Shown: positions 24,279 through 36,005 of the stretch, one piece after another
Numbering within the stretch: the stretch's first letter is position 1
How the letters are laid out: every line of letters starts with the position of its first letter
DNA from: Diploptera punctata
Lineage: Eukaryota > Arthropoda > Insecta > Blattodea > Blaberidae
DNA length: 64,000 nucleotides
Direction of reading: 5' to 3'
Assembly (NCBI GenBank): GCA_030220185.1
Contig: JASPKZ010007294.1
Coordinates: forward strand, 733,001-797,000
Notes under the pieces: model-generated
The model's database searches: none
What the model was told of the DNA's origin: nothing
What the model saw: the letters and a program-made list of their open reading frames with translations, nothing else
Program-made: the position numbers and the translations under genes

Positions 24279-27200
24279 CTTACTTACTTACTCACTCACT
24301 GACACTATCGAACCCGTAGGTTCATGGCCGCACGGACATAAGCTCTCCATACATCCCTATCCTGAGCCAATACTTTCCAATCATTCCCTGTATATTCTAC
24401 TTTTCTCAAATCATAGTTAATGTTGTTCTCCCACCTCATTCTTGGTCTACCAACTGGGCGTTTTCCTTCTGGCTTTCCTACAAGAAGTTTCCATGCACAT
24501 CTTTCAGTCCCCATACGCGCAACATGTCCTGCTCATGGCAGTCTATGAGACTTAATTGTTCTTATTATATCTGGCTTCCTATAAAGACCATGTAGTTCAT
24601 TGTTATGTAGTCTTCTCCATTCACCTGTCTGTTCATCTCTCTTTGGTCCAAAAATGTTCCTAAGAACTTTATTCTCAAATACTCGTAATCTCCTTTCCTC
24701 CCTTAAAGTAAGATTCCATGTTTCGCACCCATATAATATAACTGGTAGAATAATAGTTTTATATATTTTCAGTTTAACGTTTTTTGAAAGGAGTTGGGAC
24801 ATCAAGAGTCTCTGCAATGCATAATAGCACGCATTTCCAGAATTGAGCCTATGTTTAATTTCTTTGTGCATCTCATTCCTATTTGTGATTATTGTTCCTA
24901 GGTATTTGAATTCAGCCACTTCCTCAAAATTTCCCTCATTTGTCATTAGCTGTCCATTACCATTATATACTGAATTTCTACGTGTGACCATATATTTAGT
25001 TTTACTGATATTTACTTCCAGTCCTAATTTCTTAGTGTTACTCAATAGTGTGTGCGTGTTGGCCTTCAGTATCTCCTCGCTATCGGCCAGTAGTACTACA
25101 TCATCAGCATAAACTAACAGCTTATTAATACCATTGAGTTGTAAGCCTTCCTCATTCTCTAAAGATTTAACGGCATGCTCTAGTACAAAATTAAATAGTA
25201 GAGGAGATAGTGCATCTCCTTGCTTCAACCCATTCTGGATTTCAAAAGTGTCTGAAAACTGTTTGCCTACACGCACCCTACTCATTGAGCCATTTAGACA
25301 CAAATTCATATAAGTCTAACTAACTTTTTAGGAATTCCGAACTCCAGCAGGATACTATATAACTTCTCCCTCTTAATTGAATCATATGCTTTTTTGAAGT
25401 CTACATATAGTTGATGTACAGTACCATTATATTCCCATTTCTTTTCTAAAATCTGTCTTATACTAAAAATCTGATCTGTTGTAGACCTGTTTCTTCTAAA
25501 TGCACATTGATGATCTCCTAGAATGTCATCAATATAGGGAGTAAGTCTGCTGACTAATATATTTGTTAGAATTTTGTACGAAGTTGAAAGTAATGAGATG
25601 CCCCTGTAGTTGTTGCAATCAGTTTTATCTCCTTTCTTATAAATCGGTACGATAATTGATTCCTTCCATTCATCTGTAAGAGCTTCTTTTCCCAAATCAT
25701 ACTAAGCAACCAGCGTATCTTGTCAATCAATTTTTCTCCCCCTGATTTTATCAGTTCTGCTGGGATCTCATCTGAACCTGATGCTTTATACATCTTCAAT
25801 TTTTCAATCGCCATTTCAACGTCTAATGCACTTGGCTCTGCGACTAGCATTTCTGCTGTCTGTAACTCATCCTCCTCAATGTCCTGTTCTGTATGTACAT
25901 TTAATAGCTGATTAAAGTAACATTTCCATCTATTTAATATACTCCTAGAAACTGCAATCATATCCCCATTTTCATTCCGAATTATATTTGTTCTAGCCTG
26001 AAACCCTTTCTTCTCTATACTAATTCCCTGATATAATTCTCTAATGATCCTATTTTTTGCATTCATTTCAAGATCATTAATCTTTTCTCTCAAATATTCC
26101 CACTTTTTACTCTTTAGTAACTTGGTGGTTTCCCGTCTAACACTACGCAATTGCTCTAAATTTACCTCATTTGGCTCCTATAACCATTTCATTTTTGCTA
26201 GCTTTCTTTTCCTTACAATGTCGGCACATTCCTCATCAAACCATTTCTTGTTTTGCCTCTTTTTTAAACAACCAATGCTTTCTGATGCTGACAATTTAAC
26301 AGTATCTCTTATAGCCTCCCATTCTTTATTTATATCAGTTTCTTCTTCGTTTGCCACATCGTCATCTGAAGAGTCCAGTACTTCAAATCTATTAGCAATT
26401 TTGATTTGATATTCTTGCCGCATTTAATCATTTTTCAAGTTTTTTAATTCATATTTTACAGAATCATCTTTCGCGTTTGTTCCTCTCATAAGCGATAGCC
26501 GTTGTCTGATTTTCACTCTGACCAGATGATGATCCGAATTGCAGTCTGTCCCTCTAACTGATCTAACATCAATGATGCTACTGTGCCAGCGTTTATCCAC
26601 TAATACATTTTTGTGATCTATCTGGCTTTCCAAGTTGCTCCATCTGGGAGACGTCCAGGCTTGTAGTGTTGAATTTATCCTTTATGCTGAAACGTTTGTG
26701 CTGTTCTAACAATGAGTGATTCTTTGATGTGGCAAATGTGACTAATCAACCACCCTTGGTTGTCTGTTATCTAGCTGACTATGAAGACTGAATTTGCCTA
26801 TTGTTGTGTTTGAATATTATATTGCCCGTCCCACTTTTGCAGTACAAATCTCAAAAGTGAAAATTTTCATTATGATATCGTGAAAGGCTTAGCAAATACA
26901 GCATTGCTAATTTTCTTCATAGACAATCATCCTTGTATCTTGTCAATCTTTTGTTTTATGTGGGGGGGCATGTCCATTCACAATTATAAATAATCATGTC
27001 GTTTACCCTTTAGAATTATGTATGATATCCTATTCACTAACAAACTTAATCTTCTCGGTATAGGTAGGTTTTAGGATCCTCCTTCTGACTAAACTAACCC
27101 GTTCCAAATGCAGGTCTTTCTGCACCCCCATAGTATAATGCAAAGCTTCCTGATTCCTGACTACCTACTCCTGGCCACCTAACTTCCTGTAAAGCGACTA

Positions 27201-27446
27201 TATCCAAGGGCGATTTATCCAATTCCTGCGTTAATATCTCTAGTGCCCCGCTATTGTATAAAGTCCTAACATTCCATGTTCCTAGGAACATGTCCCTGTG
27301 TTTGAGCCTTTGGCATGGGTTCCCTGAAGTAGTCCCCGCCCGGAGAATCGAATGGGGTAATATTTGACCTCCGAAAAATTTTACCCCAGATGAACCCATG
27401 TCCGCATTTCTTGACGGTTGTATTTTTACGGTGAAAGATCGTCACT
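24279..27446 (-). mobile_element. RTE-like LINE copy 1, near full length, degenerate
   Basis: Non-LTR element inserted in LINE-X and flanked by ATGAATGTCTGTATA at 24264-24278 and 27581-27595. On the minus strand it has a short 5' leader, the endonuclease start (27399), RT (about 25700-24600), the C-terminal tail, and a 3' end in TGAG/TAAG repeats (24279-24300). Homology to the copy at 59347 stops at 27446. The 134 bp between there and the target duplication is foreign and is treated separately. Confidence 0.88.
24305..27399 (-). pseudogene. RTE-like ORF: endonuclease and reverse transcriptase, broken
   Basis: Reads on the minus strand as a series of frames. MFLGTWNVRTLYNSGALEIL, DIVALQEVRWPGVGSQESG and FALYYGGAE (27399-27094) are the start of an AP-type endonuclease. 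A degraded stretch leads to SDHHLVRVKIRQRLS (26633-26424), a linker (26423-25566), and the RT: DEWKESIIVPIYKKGDKTDC, NYRGISLLSTSYKILTNIL, VDFKKAYDSIKR (25695-25306), GLKQGDALSPLLFNFVLEHA, LLVYADDVVLLADS and the tail FGPKRDEQTGEWRRL (25309-24533). The last piece is GRPRMRWENNINYDLRKVEY (24514-24305). YADD is intact. At least six frame breaks occur, the worst around 26640-27090. Four other copies of this family lie in the window (42078, 56050, 58690, 59347). Confidence 0.9.
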
Positions 27447-27580
27447 CATCCCAATAGAATGCTACGACATTGAAGCAATGATAGAGAAAACTTCGAATTG
27501 CGACACGTAGTATCAAGACTGACAATCCATGGGTTCCATCATCTTATCTGCAAAACCACAGCATTTCATGAACCAAACGA
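27447..27580 (-). repeat. 134 bp extra 5' segment of the RTE-like insertion (one arm of an inverted pair)
   Basis: It lies between the 5' limit of RTE homology and the target duplication. 27447-27582 is the reverse complement of 28480-28615 with one mismatch in 136. The last two bases (AT) overlap the target duplication, giving a 2 bp microhomology at the junction. The plus-strand arm at 28480 belongs to the 297 bp insertion described separately. Confidence 0.88.
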
Positions 27581-28030
27581 ATGAATGTCTGTATATATTT
27601 TTTATTTCCTTTTTACTTCTGAGTCTAAATGCTTCACCTATGACTTGTGGAACTAAAACTTTTCTTATAATTTTGTATTCTTCTTTCACTATATTTTCGA
27701 TATTTTTTTTTCTGTTCAAAATTAATGTTTCTGCTCCATAGAGGCACTCTGGTTTAATTACAGTGTTATAGTGTCGTAATTTCGTATGTAAAGATATTAT
27801 TTTTTTTATTATAATTTTTGTGAGTAAGCCGAAATGCTGTTTCCATTTTTTGGCATCTACTTTTATTGGCTTTAGTTTCAATTCCTTTTTCCTGAATTAT
27901 TTCACCAAGATATTTAAATTGTGAAACTCGTTTAATTTTTCCATATTTGGTTTCCAGGTATTTTGGTGCTTGTGTATTGCATGAAATATATTCCGTTTTT
28001 TCAAAAGAAATCTGCAGACCAACTTTGTCT

Positions 28031-28032
<2 letters not shown>
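27581..28032 (-). pseudogene. LINE-X, RT C-terminal region (right part of split copy)
   Basis: Minus-strand frames give KVGLQISFEKTEYIS, then RVSQFKYLGEIIQEKG, then HYNTVIKPECLYGAETLILN and EAFRLRSKKEIKNIYRHS. This is the downstream part of a LINE reverse transcriptase (KYLG and CLYGAETL-type motifs). It stops at the target duplication and resumes across the RTE insertion at 24278 with SDIRKRRL. At its upstream edge it abuts an ATT microsatellite (28031-28097). Confidence 0.85.
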
Positions 28033-28096
<64 letters not shown>

Positions 28097-28103
28097 TGAG
28101 ATA

Positions 28104-29003
28104 TTATGTTTAAATCATTTTTATTGAAGTTTATACAAGATATCTGGGAAACTGAGAAAATCCCCCAAGAATGGAATATAGGGATGATTAATCCAATTCA
28201 CAAGAAGAGACATAATGTAATGTGAAATAACTATAGGGCAATAACCCTATTAAACAAATCCTATAAGATTTTGGCTAATATATTTAAGAATTTTACCTTA
28301 CATGGATCAGATATTGGGTGATTATTTTTATTTATTATTATTGCAGTCAAATGGTCATTTAGATTAATATCTGGTTTAACAATTTGCGTTTCGCATATTC
28401 GTTTACTGACATTATCCTCATTGTGCATAACTCGAAAGGTAACGTTCACCTTTTTTATTGTATAATATACAGTCGCACGATTCGTTTGGTTCATGAAATG
28501 CTGTGGTTTTGCAGATAAGATGATGGAACCCATGGATTGTCAGTCTTGATACTACGTGTCGCAATTCGAAGTTTTCTCTATCATTGCTTCAATGTCGTAG
28601 AATTCTATTGGGATGTCTTCTCTATTGGGCGATTATCAGTGTGTGTTCCGGCAAGGAAGATCAACTGTAGATCAGTTGTTTATTATGAGACAGATGAAAG
28701 AGAAATGTTGGGAACAAAACATCAATCTGCATGATTTAATTCTGGAGTTTGAATGAACTTATGATACATTAATTCTAGATAATATATGGGACCAATGCAA
28801 AATAGGAGTTTCCTAATGAAATAAGTAAAGACAATTTTCACATAAATTCTCACTAGAACAGGCATTCGTTAATGAGATATAATAGCTCCCTTACTGTTCA
28901 ACATGACTCTTGAAATAGCAGTTCAGAAATATCAATGGGGTTATTTTTGATGTCATAAAATACTTGCTTGCACAGGTGGCATGGCAATAACAGGCAGAAC
29001 GAC

Positions 29004-29045
<42 letters not shown>

Positions 29046-29545
29046 TTCATGGCCTTGGAAACCCAAACAAAACAATAGGAAAGTAAAATTAATAAAGACA
29101 AATCGAAATTTATGACGGTATCAAAGAAAAAGTGGGTCACAACAGTCACTTAATAAATTTAGGAAAGTAAACTTTTGAAAGAGCCGAATAATTTGTATAT
29201 CTCGATTAATAAATTGAAGAATGATATACAAAGAAGACTAAACTCAACCAAATGTGCATATTATACACTTTTAGCTATAATAAAAAATAAAACATTTTCA
29301 AGAGATATTAAAATAAATATTTATGAAACTTTAATTAGACCAGCTCAAGCATATGACGCTGAGACATGGACTTTATAAAATTATATCTGTGATCACATAG
29401 CCACGTTTGGAAGAAAGATTCTGAAAAAAAATTGGTGCAATCAAATGTGAAATACATGTGGAGAAGCAGATATAACAATGAACTGTATGAACTACATAAA
29501 GAAGTAGACATGGCAATGGGTCATCATGTTGATAATCTTCATGGT
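28104..29545 (+). pseudogene. LINE reverse transcriptase remnant, plus strand
   Basis: 28104-28325 reads DIWETEKIPQEWNIGMINPI, then NNYRAITLLNKSYKILANIF. After a 297 bp insertion (28326-28622) it resumes GDYQCVFRQGRSTVDQLFIM, then NINLHDLILEFE. At about 28962 ILACTGGMAITGRTTQ replaces the expected catalytic YADD (here C-T-G-G) and runs straight into an AT microsatellite (29007-29042). 29175-29378 gives KNDIQRRLNSTKCAYYTLLA and NIYETLIRPAQAYDAETWTL, the downstream part of RT. Many stops are present; it is dead. It is oriented opposite to LINE-X. Confidence 0.82.
28326..28622. mobile_element. 297 bp insertion with 14 bp target duplication, family unknown
   Basis: It interrupts the RT frame exactly. 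TATTGGGTGATTAT at 28312-28325 and TATTGGGCGATTAT at 28623-28636 (13 of 14) flank it. If read on the minus strand it ends GCAATAATAATAAATAAAAA, a retroposon-like tail. No Pol III boxes or protein domain are visible. Its 28480-28615 part recurs inverted at 27447-27582. Confidence 0.7.
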
Positions 29546-29879
29546 CAGTGACCGATTACAGCAGCTATGAACAACTACTGGGGGTGTACACGGCGTTGGT
29601 AGAAATAAGATGTGCTGCTATTAGTCGAATAACACGTGCTCTTATTGGCCAAAAATGATTGGCAGCTAATCTCTATCGAGCCTTGTGCTCGATAGATGGT
29701 TAAAAGTGCGCGTTTTTGTTTAAATTCAGTGTAAATGTTCTTTTTTATGAGCTTTAGCTCTAGTGACTTCAAAGTGCGGTTGTGGTTTTATCCACCCAAT
29801 TTAAACTATATTGCATTTGTCGTGTTATCTTCTTGGTGAAAAATGTGTTCTGGTTAGTGCCACATAGTTCTATTTGAAC

Positions 29880-31536
29880 TAAGTATTGATTACTAAGCAT
29901 GGCATCTATGCCAGATACTGATGGGTCCATTAACATAGACACTGAGGATCTCGGATCTCTCATACTCTGTAGTTAAATTTGATAATCTTATTAAAGATGA
30001 AGCATTTGGACATGGTTCAAAATAAGAAAAGACTGTCCACAAAAATCGTGGCAGATTTTTCATCATTATCAACTAGTTAAGTGCCTTCCATGAGTATGAT
30101 GCAGCTCGGAGTTAACGCCCGGTTATTTGAAACGGCTAAATGCTATTAGTTCTCAACAAAAGCAACCAAATTCTTACACAGCATGCTAAGTGAATTAAAG
30201 GCTATGGCTTGTCAAGGTTCAGACAGCCTGCATCCTTGCTCAGTCTGCTAGTGGAAGTGCTCTTACTATTGAGTCTGATTGTAGTGAAGAATTGTCGAAA
30301 AAAGAATCACCACCATTGAAAAAGAAAACAAATAGAAAGTAAATAAAGAAAATTCGGCAAAAGCTAAAATTGTAAACCCTTTTGCTACTATCCAACCAAA
30401 GCAATCAATGGTGATACCGATTGTAATTCCAGCAGTTGTAACACAGAACAACATTTAAGTTTTTAGTGACTTACGAACTGCTGATGCAACGCAATAGGTA
30501 GCACAATCCCCAATTTATATCAGTTACAGCACCTACAGTTACAGCACTGGCTGAACATCACGACATGTTGATACTGCGGGACAGAAACCCCCACACATTA
30601 CTGTAATTGGCGATGGGGATCTGTCCCGCATGAACAAACAAAAAAAAAATGAAGACATTTATAACTGGAGATTTAAAATTTGTCAACATAATTGAGGACC
30701 TGCGTTACTACGCATCCTTAATGGATGTCTTTCTTAAGTTAAAGCAGTATTTTACTTCCCTAAAAAATGGAGTATTATACATTATCAGCTTAAGAAGGAG
30801 CCGAGGGTGATGTTGAAAAGGCTTCCTTCAAACACCCGTATTACTGAAATTCGGGAGGAAATCCTATTTTTGAAATTTCCTATTAAATCTGTTAAGCACA
30901 TTTAAAAAACCGAAAACAATTTGACAATGCCCCTTCCAATTTATATTTTAGTGCTGGAGAAATACTACTCCAGCTCCTGAAATTTATAACTTGAAAGTCT
31001 TTTATATACATTGGTGGCTGTAGAGGCATAACAACTGAGGTCTGGGCTTGAAAAGTGTTTTAGATGCCAAATTCATTCATACTTTCTCCGGGTGCAACCG
31101 CACTCCCTAATGTGTTATCTATATGCTTAGGGTCATAACCATAAAGAGTGTCCGGTTAAGATCGAAGCACAAAGGAACACAATTATGATTAAGTGCGCTA
31201 ATTGCGGAGATAATGGTCACCCCCGCTTCATATTGTAAGTGCTTAAGACCAAAGAGCCTAGAACACCTAAACTTATTCGACCACAACCTCATACCTTCAC
31301 CTGGGTAAAAGGTCAATCCTTCCGTCAGCTATACCCAGGCCTTACAATCTGGTACATCTCCAAAACAAAACGTGACTAATATTGTTCAGGACCAGGGCTG
31401 TTTATCGACATCCACCCTCAGTGATCATGCACAAGCTATGCTCCGGGACATCCAGCGCATGTTGGCTGTATTACAAAGTCCTATGGAGCGTTTCTTGTTC
31501 ATGAATCCGCTCGTGAATTTATGCTTTTCTGCATAA
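29880..31536 (+). pseudogene. Jockey-type LINE ORF1 (gag-like) remnant with zinc knuckles
   Basis: ORF1 proteins of Jockey-clade LINEs bind the element RNA through CCHC zinc knuckles. Broken frames give MPDTDGSINIDTEDLGSL near 29908, KIVNPFATIQPKQS at about 30370, TFITGDLKFVNIIEDLRYYA at 30657, VMLKRLPSNTRITEIREEIL and IKSVKHI near 30810-30905, then the Cys/His part: EKCFRCQ (31050), GHNHKECPVKIEAQRN (31131) and KCANCGDNGHP (31190). The C-terminal end DHAQAMLRDIQRMLAVLQSP precedes a stop near 31536. Numerous stops and frameshifts are present. No matching ORF2 follows, so the element is truncated or rearranged. Confidence 0.8.
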
Positions 31537-31779
31537 ATAATAATTCACTACAGAGTCTACCACTAAAACTGTACGAGATGTCCTCGCCTAGGGCAATGAG
31601 TTTCGTTCTGCACTATTTGACCTTCCGAATCTCGACTCGCCAGCAGTGAGATTTCTGACGCCCTGTTCTGGTGTGGCAGCGTACACTGTTTTATCTAACC
31701 ATCGACTTTTCAGGTATAACACATCTTGCCAAAATTGTCTAGGGTAGATATCCACAACCTCTACTCGATAGCCACAAAG

Positions 31780-32129
31780 GAATCAGCTACCAAGAAAGTC
31801 TCGTGGACTACAAGACTACAATATGTAGCACACTGGACAACGCCAGTCGTCGACATCACTCAGTCAGTCTGTCAAAGTTGAGATGGCTGGGGCGTGTGAA
31901 TCGAATGGAAGTTAACAGGAAACTTAAATCCATATTTGATAGACATCCAGAGGGAACAAAATCAAGGGCTCGACCGAGATCAAGATAGTGGGACTGCTGT
32001 GGCGGGATCTGCACAGGGAAAAATGGGAAATTGGAGAGAGTTGTCGAGGGACAGGGATGAATGGAAGAGAGCCATAGAGAAAGCGAGGGCCCACCTGTGC
32101 TGTTGTGCTAATTATTATTATTATCATTG

Positions 32130-32170
<41 letters not shown>
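31780..32170 (+). pseudogene. LINE 3' end with TTA tail
   Basis: The plus strand gives HHSVSLSKLRWLGRVNRMEV, RKLKSIFDRHPEGTKSRARP and, after a frameshift, KMGNWRELSRDRDEWKRAIE, a typical LINE C-terminus. It ends in a TTATTATTG/TTA tract at 32108-32170. It is 5'-truncated and lacks the RT core. Confidence 0.82.
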
Positions 32171-33544
32171 TTAATGTAAGCCTAGGTTTAACTTGACTTC
32201 CCAGTTTTTCGTAGGCTAATTTGTGACATAGAGTTTTGTAACAAATAATATGAGGGAATAATAACATTAATGAAAGTCATTTAATTCCTGAAAATTAGTC
32301 CGGGAATCCCTTCACAAGGAACTATTATTTGATATCTTGTTTTTAAACTAGAGTATGTTATAGCTATGAAAGTCTAATTTGTGGTAAGTGACGCATTCCT
32401 ATTGCTCGCAAGGATATAGTTTCAGTTAGAGAAGCAGGTGAGTTAGACTCTGTATCTTTATTTCTTTACCTTAGTTTAACCTCTCCCTTTATAGGTAGAT
32501 TTACATGTCCACGCCACTCAGACTTAATAGATAGGGCCTACATTTCGGGAGAGAATTCTAAATTCAGGATATCACATTTTCATTTTTGATCACACGAGAG
32601 CATTAATTGCATCTTTGGATGAGTGCTGAACTGAGCGCCAAGTCTACATTCGAGAGACAATATGAAAAGTAAACAATTCACTCATGCACTTATATTTAAC
32701 AAGGTGAATATGATTTAAGGATGATGAGATGGTGTTCGGTGACTAAGGTTTGGTATCACTATAGGATAATAGTAGAAATGCGCAAATGTTCTGTAACACT
32801 CATTCCGATTTTTTCTTCGACGAGACAATTAAAATGGGATTAGGCTAGAAGCTACATTTTAAAAATCAACATTTTTAACAATATACTAATCAAAATAATA
32901 TTATAACTGATTTACCCAAGTTTTCTTTGTAATAAGTCTATAGAATAATGACATATAGCGGGAAACATGCGTAGGTCTCTAAACTGGAACGTATCCTCCG
33001 ATATGTTGCGGCGACGGCCAAACGTTTGTGGATTAAATGTAATGGCTGTCTCAGAACTATACCACAATTGCACCGCAATTATTTTTTTTACTTGTGATAA
33101 TCTAAATATGTGATTTGATTAAGTCATTGACCGAATGTGCAACAAGTGTCTTAATCACATTCTGTGGAACCTCGCCCCCGCAATAGCGCTGTGGGAGGCT
33201 AATGTACTAACATCTGATTTACGATGAGGTACGATGACTTTAATGTTCTTAACCGACAACAAATATACCTTTCTTAATCCTACCTGCAGATTAATGAGCA
33301 AAAACTTTGTTTGTTTTCACTACAATCAATTTGCAGATCTTTCTGCCCGCCTGGTAAGGTGATGGATTTTATATAGTCACCACAAAACAATGATCTTCCT
33401 TTGAAATTGCGGCATTTAATAACACACCCACGACGGTTTATAAATTACAAAAGTAAACAAAAACACTGTAAACTATACGTCTGAATATAATTCTTGTAAA
33501 ATAATGCAGATAATTTTTTTAGGGTTCGATATTCCATTTCTTGT
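32171..33544. other. No gene seen; one possible dispersed repeat
   Basis: AT-rich. 32470-32560 (TTTAACCTCTCCC, TTATAGG, then TTTACRTG) resembles 54290-54340, so the two may share an old repeat. No coding region was found. Confidence 0.45.
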
Positions 33545-34310
33545 GAATATCATCATCACCGCCATCATGAACTAGAAATCGATTTAGGTCTTCTAGGACC
33601 TGTTCCGTTGTGACTCAAGCAGGTGTTCTTGGTCAGGCTATATTTTCCTTGGACGACGAAACTGTTTATATTTTAGAGCTAATTTTGGTATTATGTTTGG
33701 CGTCACTCTTATATTTGTGGCGAAAATTTTCCTCGTACATTTTTGCCATCTACTATTTTGTCTATTTTTAGATTCTCTCTAATATTAAAAGTTCATTTGT
33801 GGTCCAAAATTTTAAAGACTAACAATGGTCTCACGAACGTCATTTGTGCAGCTTGCTTCTATTTTCGGTATTTCCCTTTTGTTTCATGACTCGCATTTCG
33901 CTGCCGTAGAGAAGTGTAGTTTTAGAAATAATGATTTCTAAGCGCAATTAAATTTCTGTCAACACCTGTTTGCCAAAAATATTGGTGTACGTTTTGTAAT
34001 TTAATGTTTGTATCACTTCTATTACTTTACATTAGATTTCACAGATAAGTGAATAATGGTAGTTGTTCTATCATTTCCTAATTTATGACTATTTTGTCTG
34101 TGTCTAAATTTTTGCCGCACGTTCTCATTGATTTTGTTTTTGAGATTTTGTTGCTATATTTTTTACAGACTCTGTTTAATTCAAACCGATTTTTGTAATT
34201 CATCTTCAGATGTTGCTATTTTCTTGGTCATCAGCATTCAGCAAGCGTGTCAACATCATTTCGTGTATTATCTATCATCCCTCTTGCGGTTCAACGCATG
34301 ATTTTGCCAA
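33545..34310 (-). pseudogene. Heavily decayed LINE 3' remnant (tentative)
   Basis: The minus strand ends in ATGGCGGTGATGATGATATT, like other LINE ends here. Scattered codons resemble an RT C-terminus (a SMRTCGKNLDTDKIVI-like stretch, MAKMYEENF, VLEDLNRFLVHDG). No motif is complete, so the call rests on tail type and codon drift. Confidence 0.45.
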
Positions 34311-34841
34311 TGCAAAACCATCAATGTATTTTTTTTAGTTGGCTGAGTTATTCCTTATTGTTGATTAATTTTTATAGTTGAAGATGGATTAATGACTGAT
34401 TCAATGATCATACAATATGTTAAAATAACACGATATAAACATTTATACCGGCAATTTGTTTAAAAAACACAGTAATTCATCAGAAAAGTAACAGGCCAAC
34501 TCAAATATTTTATGATCTTTTAGCCTGACACTTGTTTGCAACCAGTTTCGGAGTAAGACGTTCCGAAGACACACCTTCATTATGGGAGAAATATAAACAT
34601 CTGTTAACTGGGATCTGTGAACTGTTTTTATTAGTTTTCGACCGGGCTTTGCGCGATAAACTACAGAATTAAATTATATTGTTGTAATATTTGCTCATGA
34701 AGCCTAGGCGAAAAGTACGGAGAAATACACGGTCTAGCAGGACAACATTATTTTTTGAACTTACAACGAAATGTGAAAAAGGTAGTGAAACATGTACTAT
34801 ATGAATCAAAGTTTTAAACTCTATGCTTATTTTGATTATGC
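34311..34841. other. No gene seen
   Basis: AT-rich sequence between a LINE remnant and repeat R1 copy C. No recognisable feature. Confidence 0.5.
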
Positions 34842-35289
34842 TGACTATTTAACTCATGCCCCAAATGGGAGTCAATGACCAATCACGTTTCAATGATTTC
34901 TGTTTTACAACCAATCAGAGTCGTGTTTCACCAAATATTTATCAGTGTTATAATTACCATATTAAAGAAAGCTCCTCCTTACAATATTGCGTTCCTTTGG
35001 CAATAAATAGTATGATCTGGTTGCAGTGATAAACAAAAGAAGCAGTAGAAGCGTACATATCGTTTCTCATTTGTTTTCAAACATCGCCGTTTACATTAAA
35101 TATATAAATATTTTAAAATAACTATAGTTAAATAATGATTTGTGAGTAAACAGCTTAATTTTATTCGTTAAATAGTCCTAACAAATGCCACTCTTGATTT
35201 CCAAATTCTCTAGATAAATTCACTCCTCACTTCGTGAGTCGTGAATTTATCGATAATTTGGAAATCACTCGTGGCATTACTTATGACAA
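34842..35289 (-). repeat. Dispersed repeat R1, copy C, inverted
   Basis: The reverse complement matches copy A (8791-9343) over the GGCATGAGTTAAATAGTC end, the body and the terminal hairpin, but lacks part of the body. The hairpin at 35184-35278 is the best preserved of the three: 45-47 nt arms around a TTC loop, with only a few mismatches. There is no SINE at the position occupied in copy B. Confidence 0.8.
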
Positions 35290-36005
35290 TGGCATCCTCG
35301 CTACAGCCAACGATAGTTATCGCTCCGAACGCCATGTGCGCAGAGCCCTTGAAAGATAAAATTTACCCCTGGTTATTTCCTCGCAGTATTCGTATTACTT
35401 CGTCGTGTGAATTACGTTTTCACATGAATTCTGTAGTAGGGAATATGCTCTATCATAATACACAAATTATTTTTAATTGTATTATTCTTTTATTAATTTC
35501 TGAAGCATTTTATAAAGTACTGCAATTACGTAAAATTACAATCAAAGAGTAAGATTTGACAAGGGTTATAAGAAAGTCTATCCTGGTCCATCCTTTCTTT
35601 CTATGTGAGGAAGATTTCTACAATCATTTAGATTATTATACAAAAAAATTAGATATAACTTTTAATCACTTTCTTAAATAGAGCCTTATCTTTATAGGTA
35701 GTCGTGCTTGCACTAGTGGTTCGGAGGACAGTCTGAAAATCACAAAATATTTTTACTACTTAAAGACAATCAATTTTTTAAATGATCCATTACTAAGCGT
35801 TCTCAAGGGATTTTATATTACTTTTAGAGAAATTTAGAGTAAATACGTGCCATTTTGAGATATAAAAATGTTTAAAACGTAAGGTGAGTACGTTTACATC
35901 AAACCTAATTCCGAAGTAGAAGGCAAGTAGGCAAATACATTAAACATTTACAAAGAAAAACTAGCAGTAGTTACACACAGATATAAATCTACAGATATTC
36001 ATTAA
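35290..36005. other. No gene seen
   Basis: AT-rich. A 103-residue plus-strand frame at 35241-35552 starts inside repeat R1 and has no domain; I treat it as chance. Confidence 0.5.

Noticed and set aside
24279..31540. LTR retrotransposon or endogenous virus
   Set aside because: No LTRs, protease or integrase were seen; all RT fragments have LINE-type order, tails and endonuclease.
35241..35552. 103-residue plus-strand gene
   Set aside because: It starts inside repeat R1 and has no domain.
35700..35715. Left terminal repeat of the second Transib (CACTAGTG)
   Set aside because: It does not match the CACAGTG heptamer and lacks the CTAGCTGGACAAAA segment that follows in the first copy.
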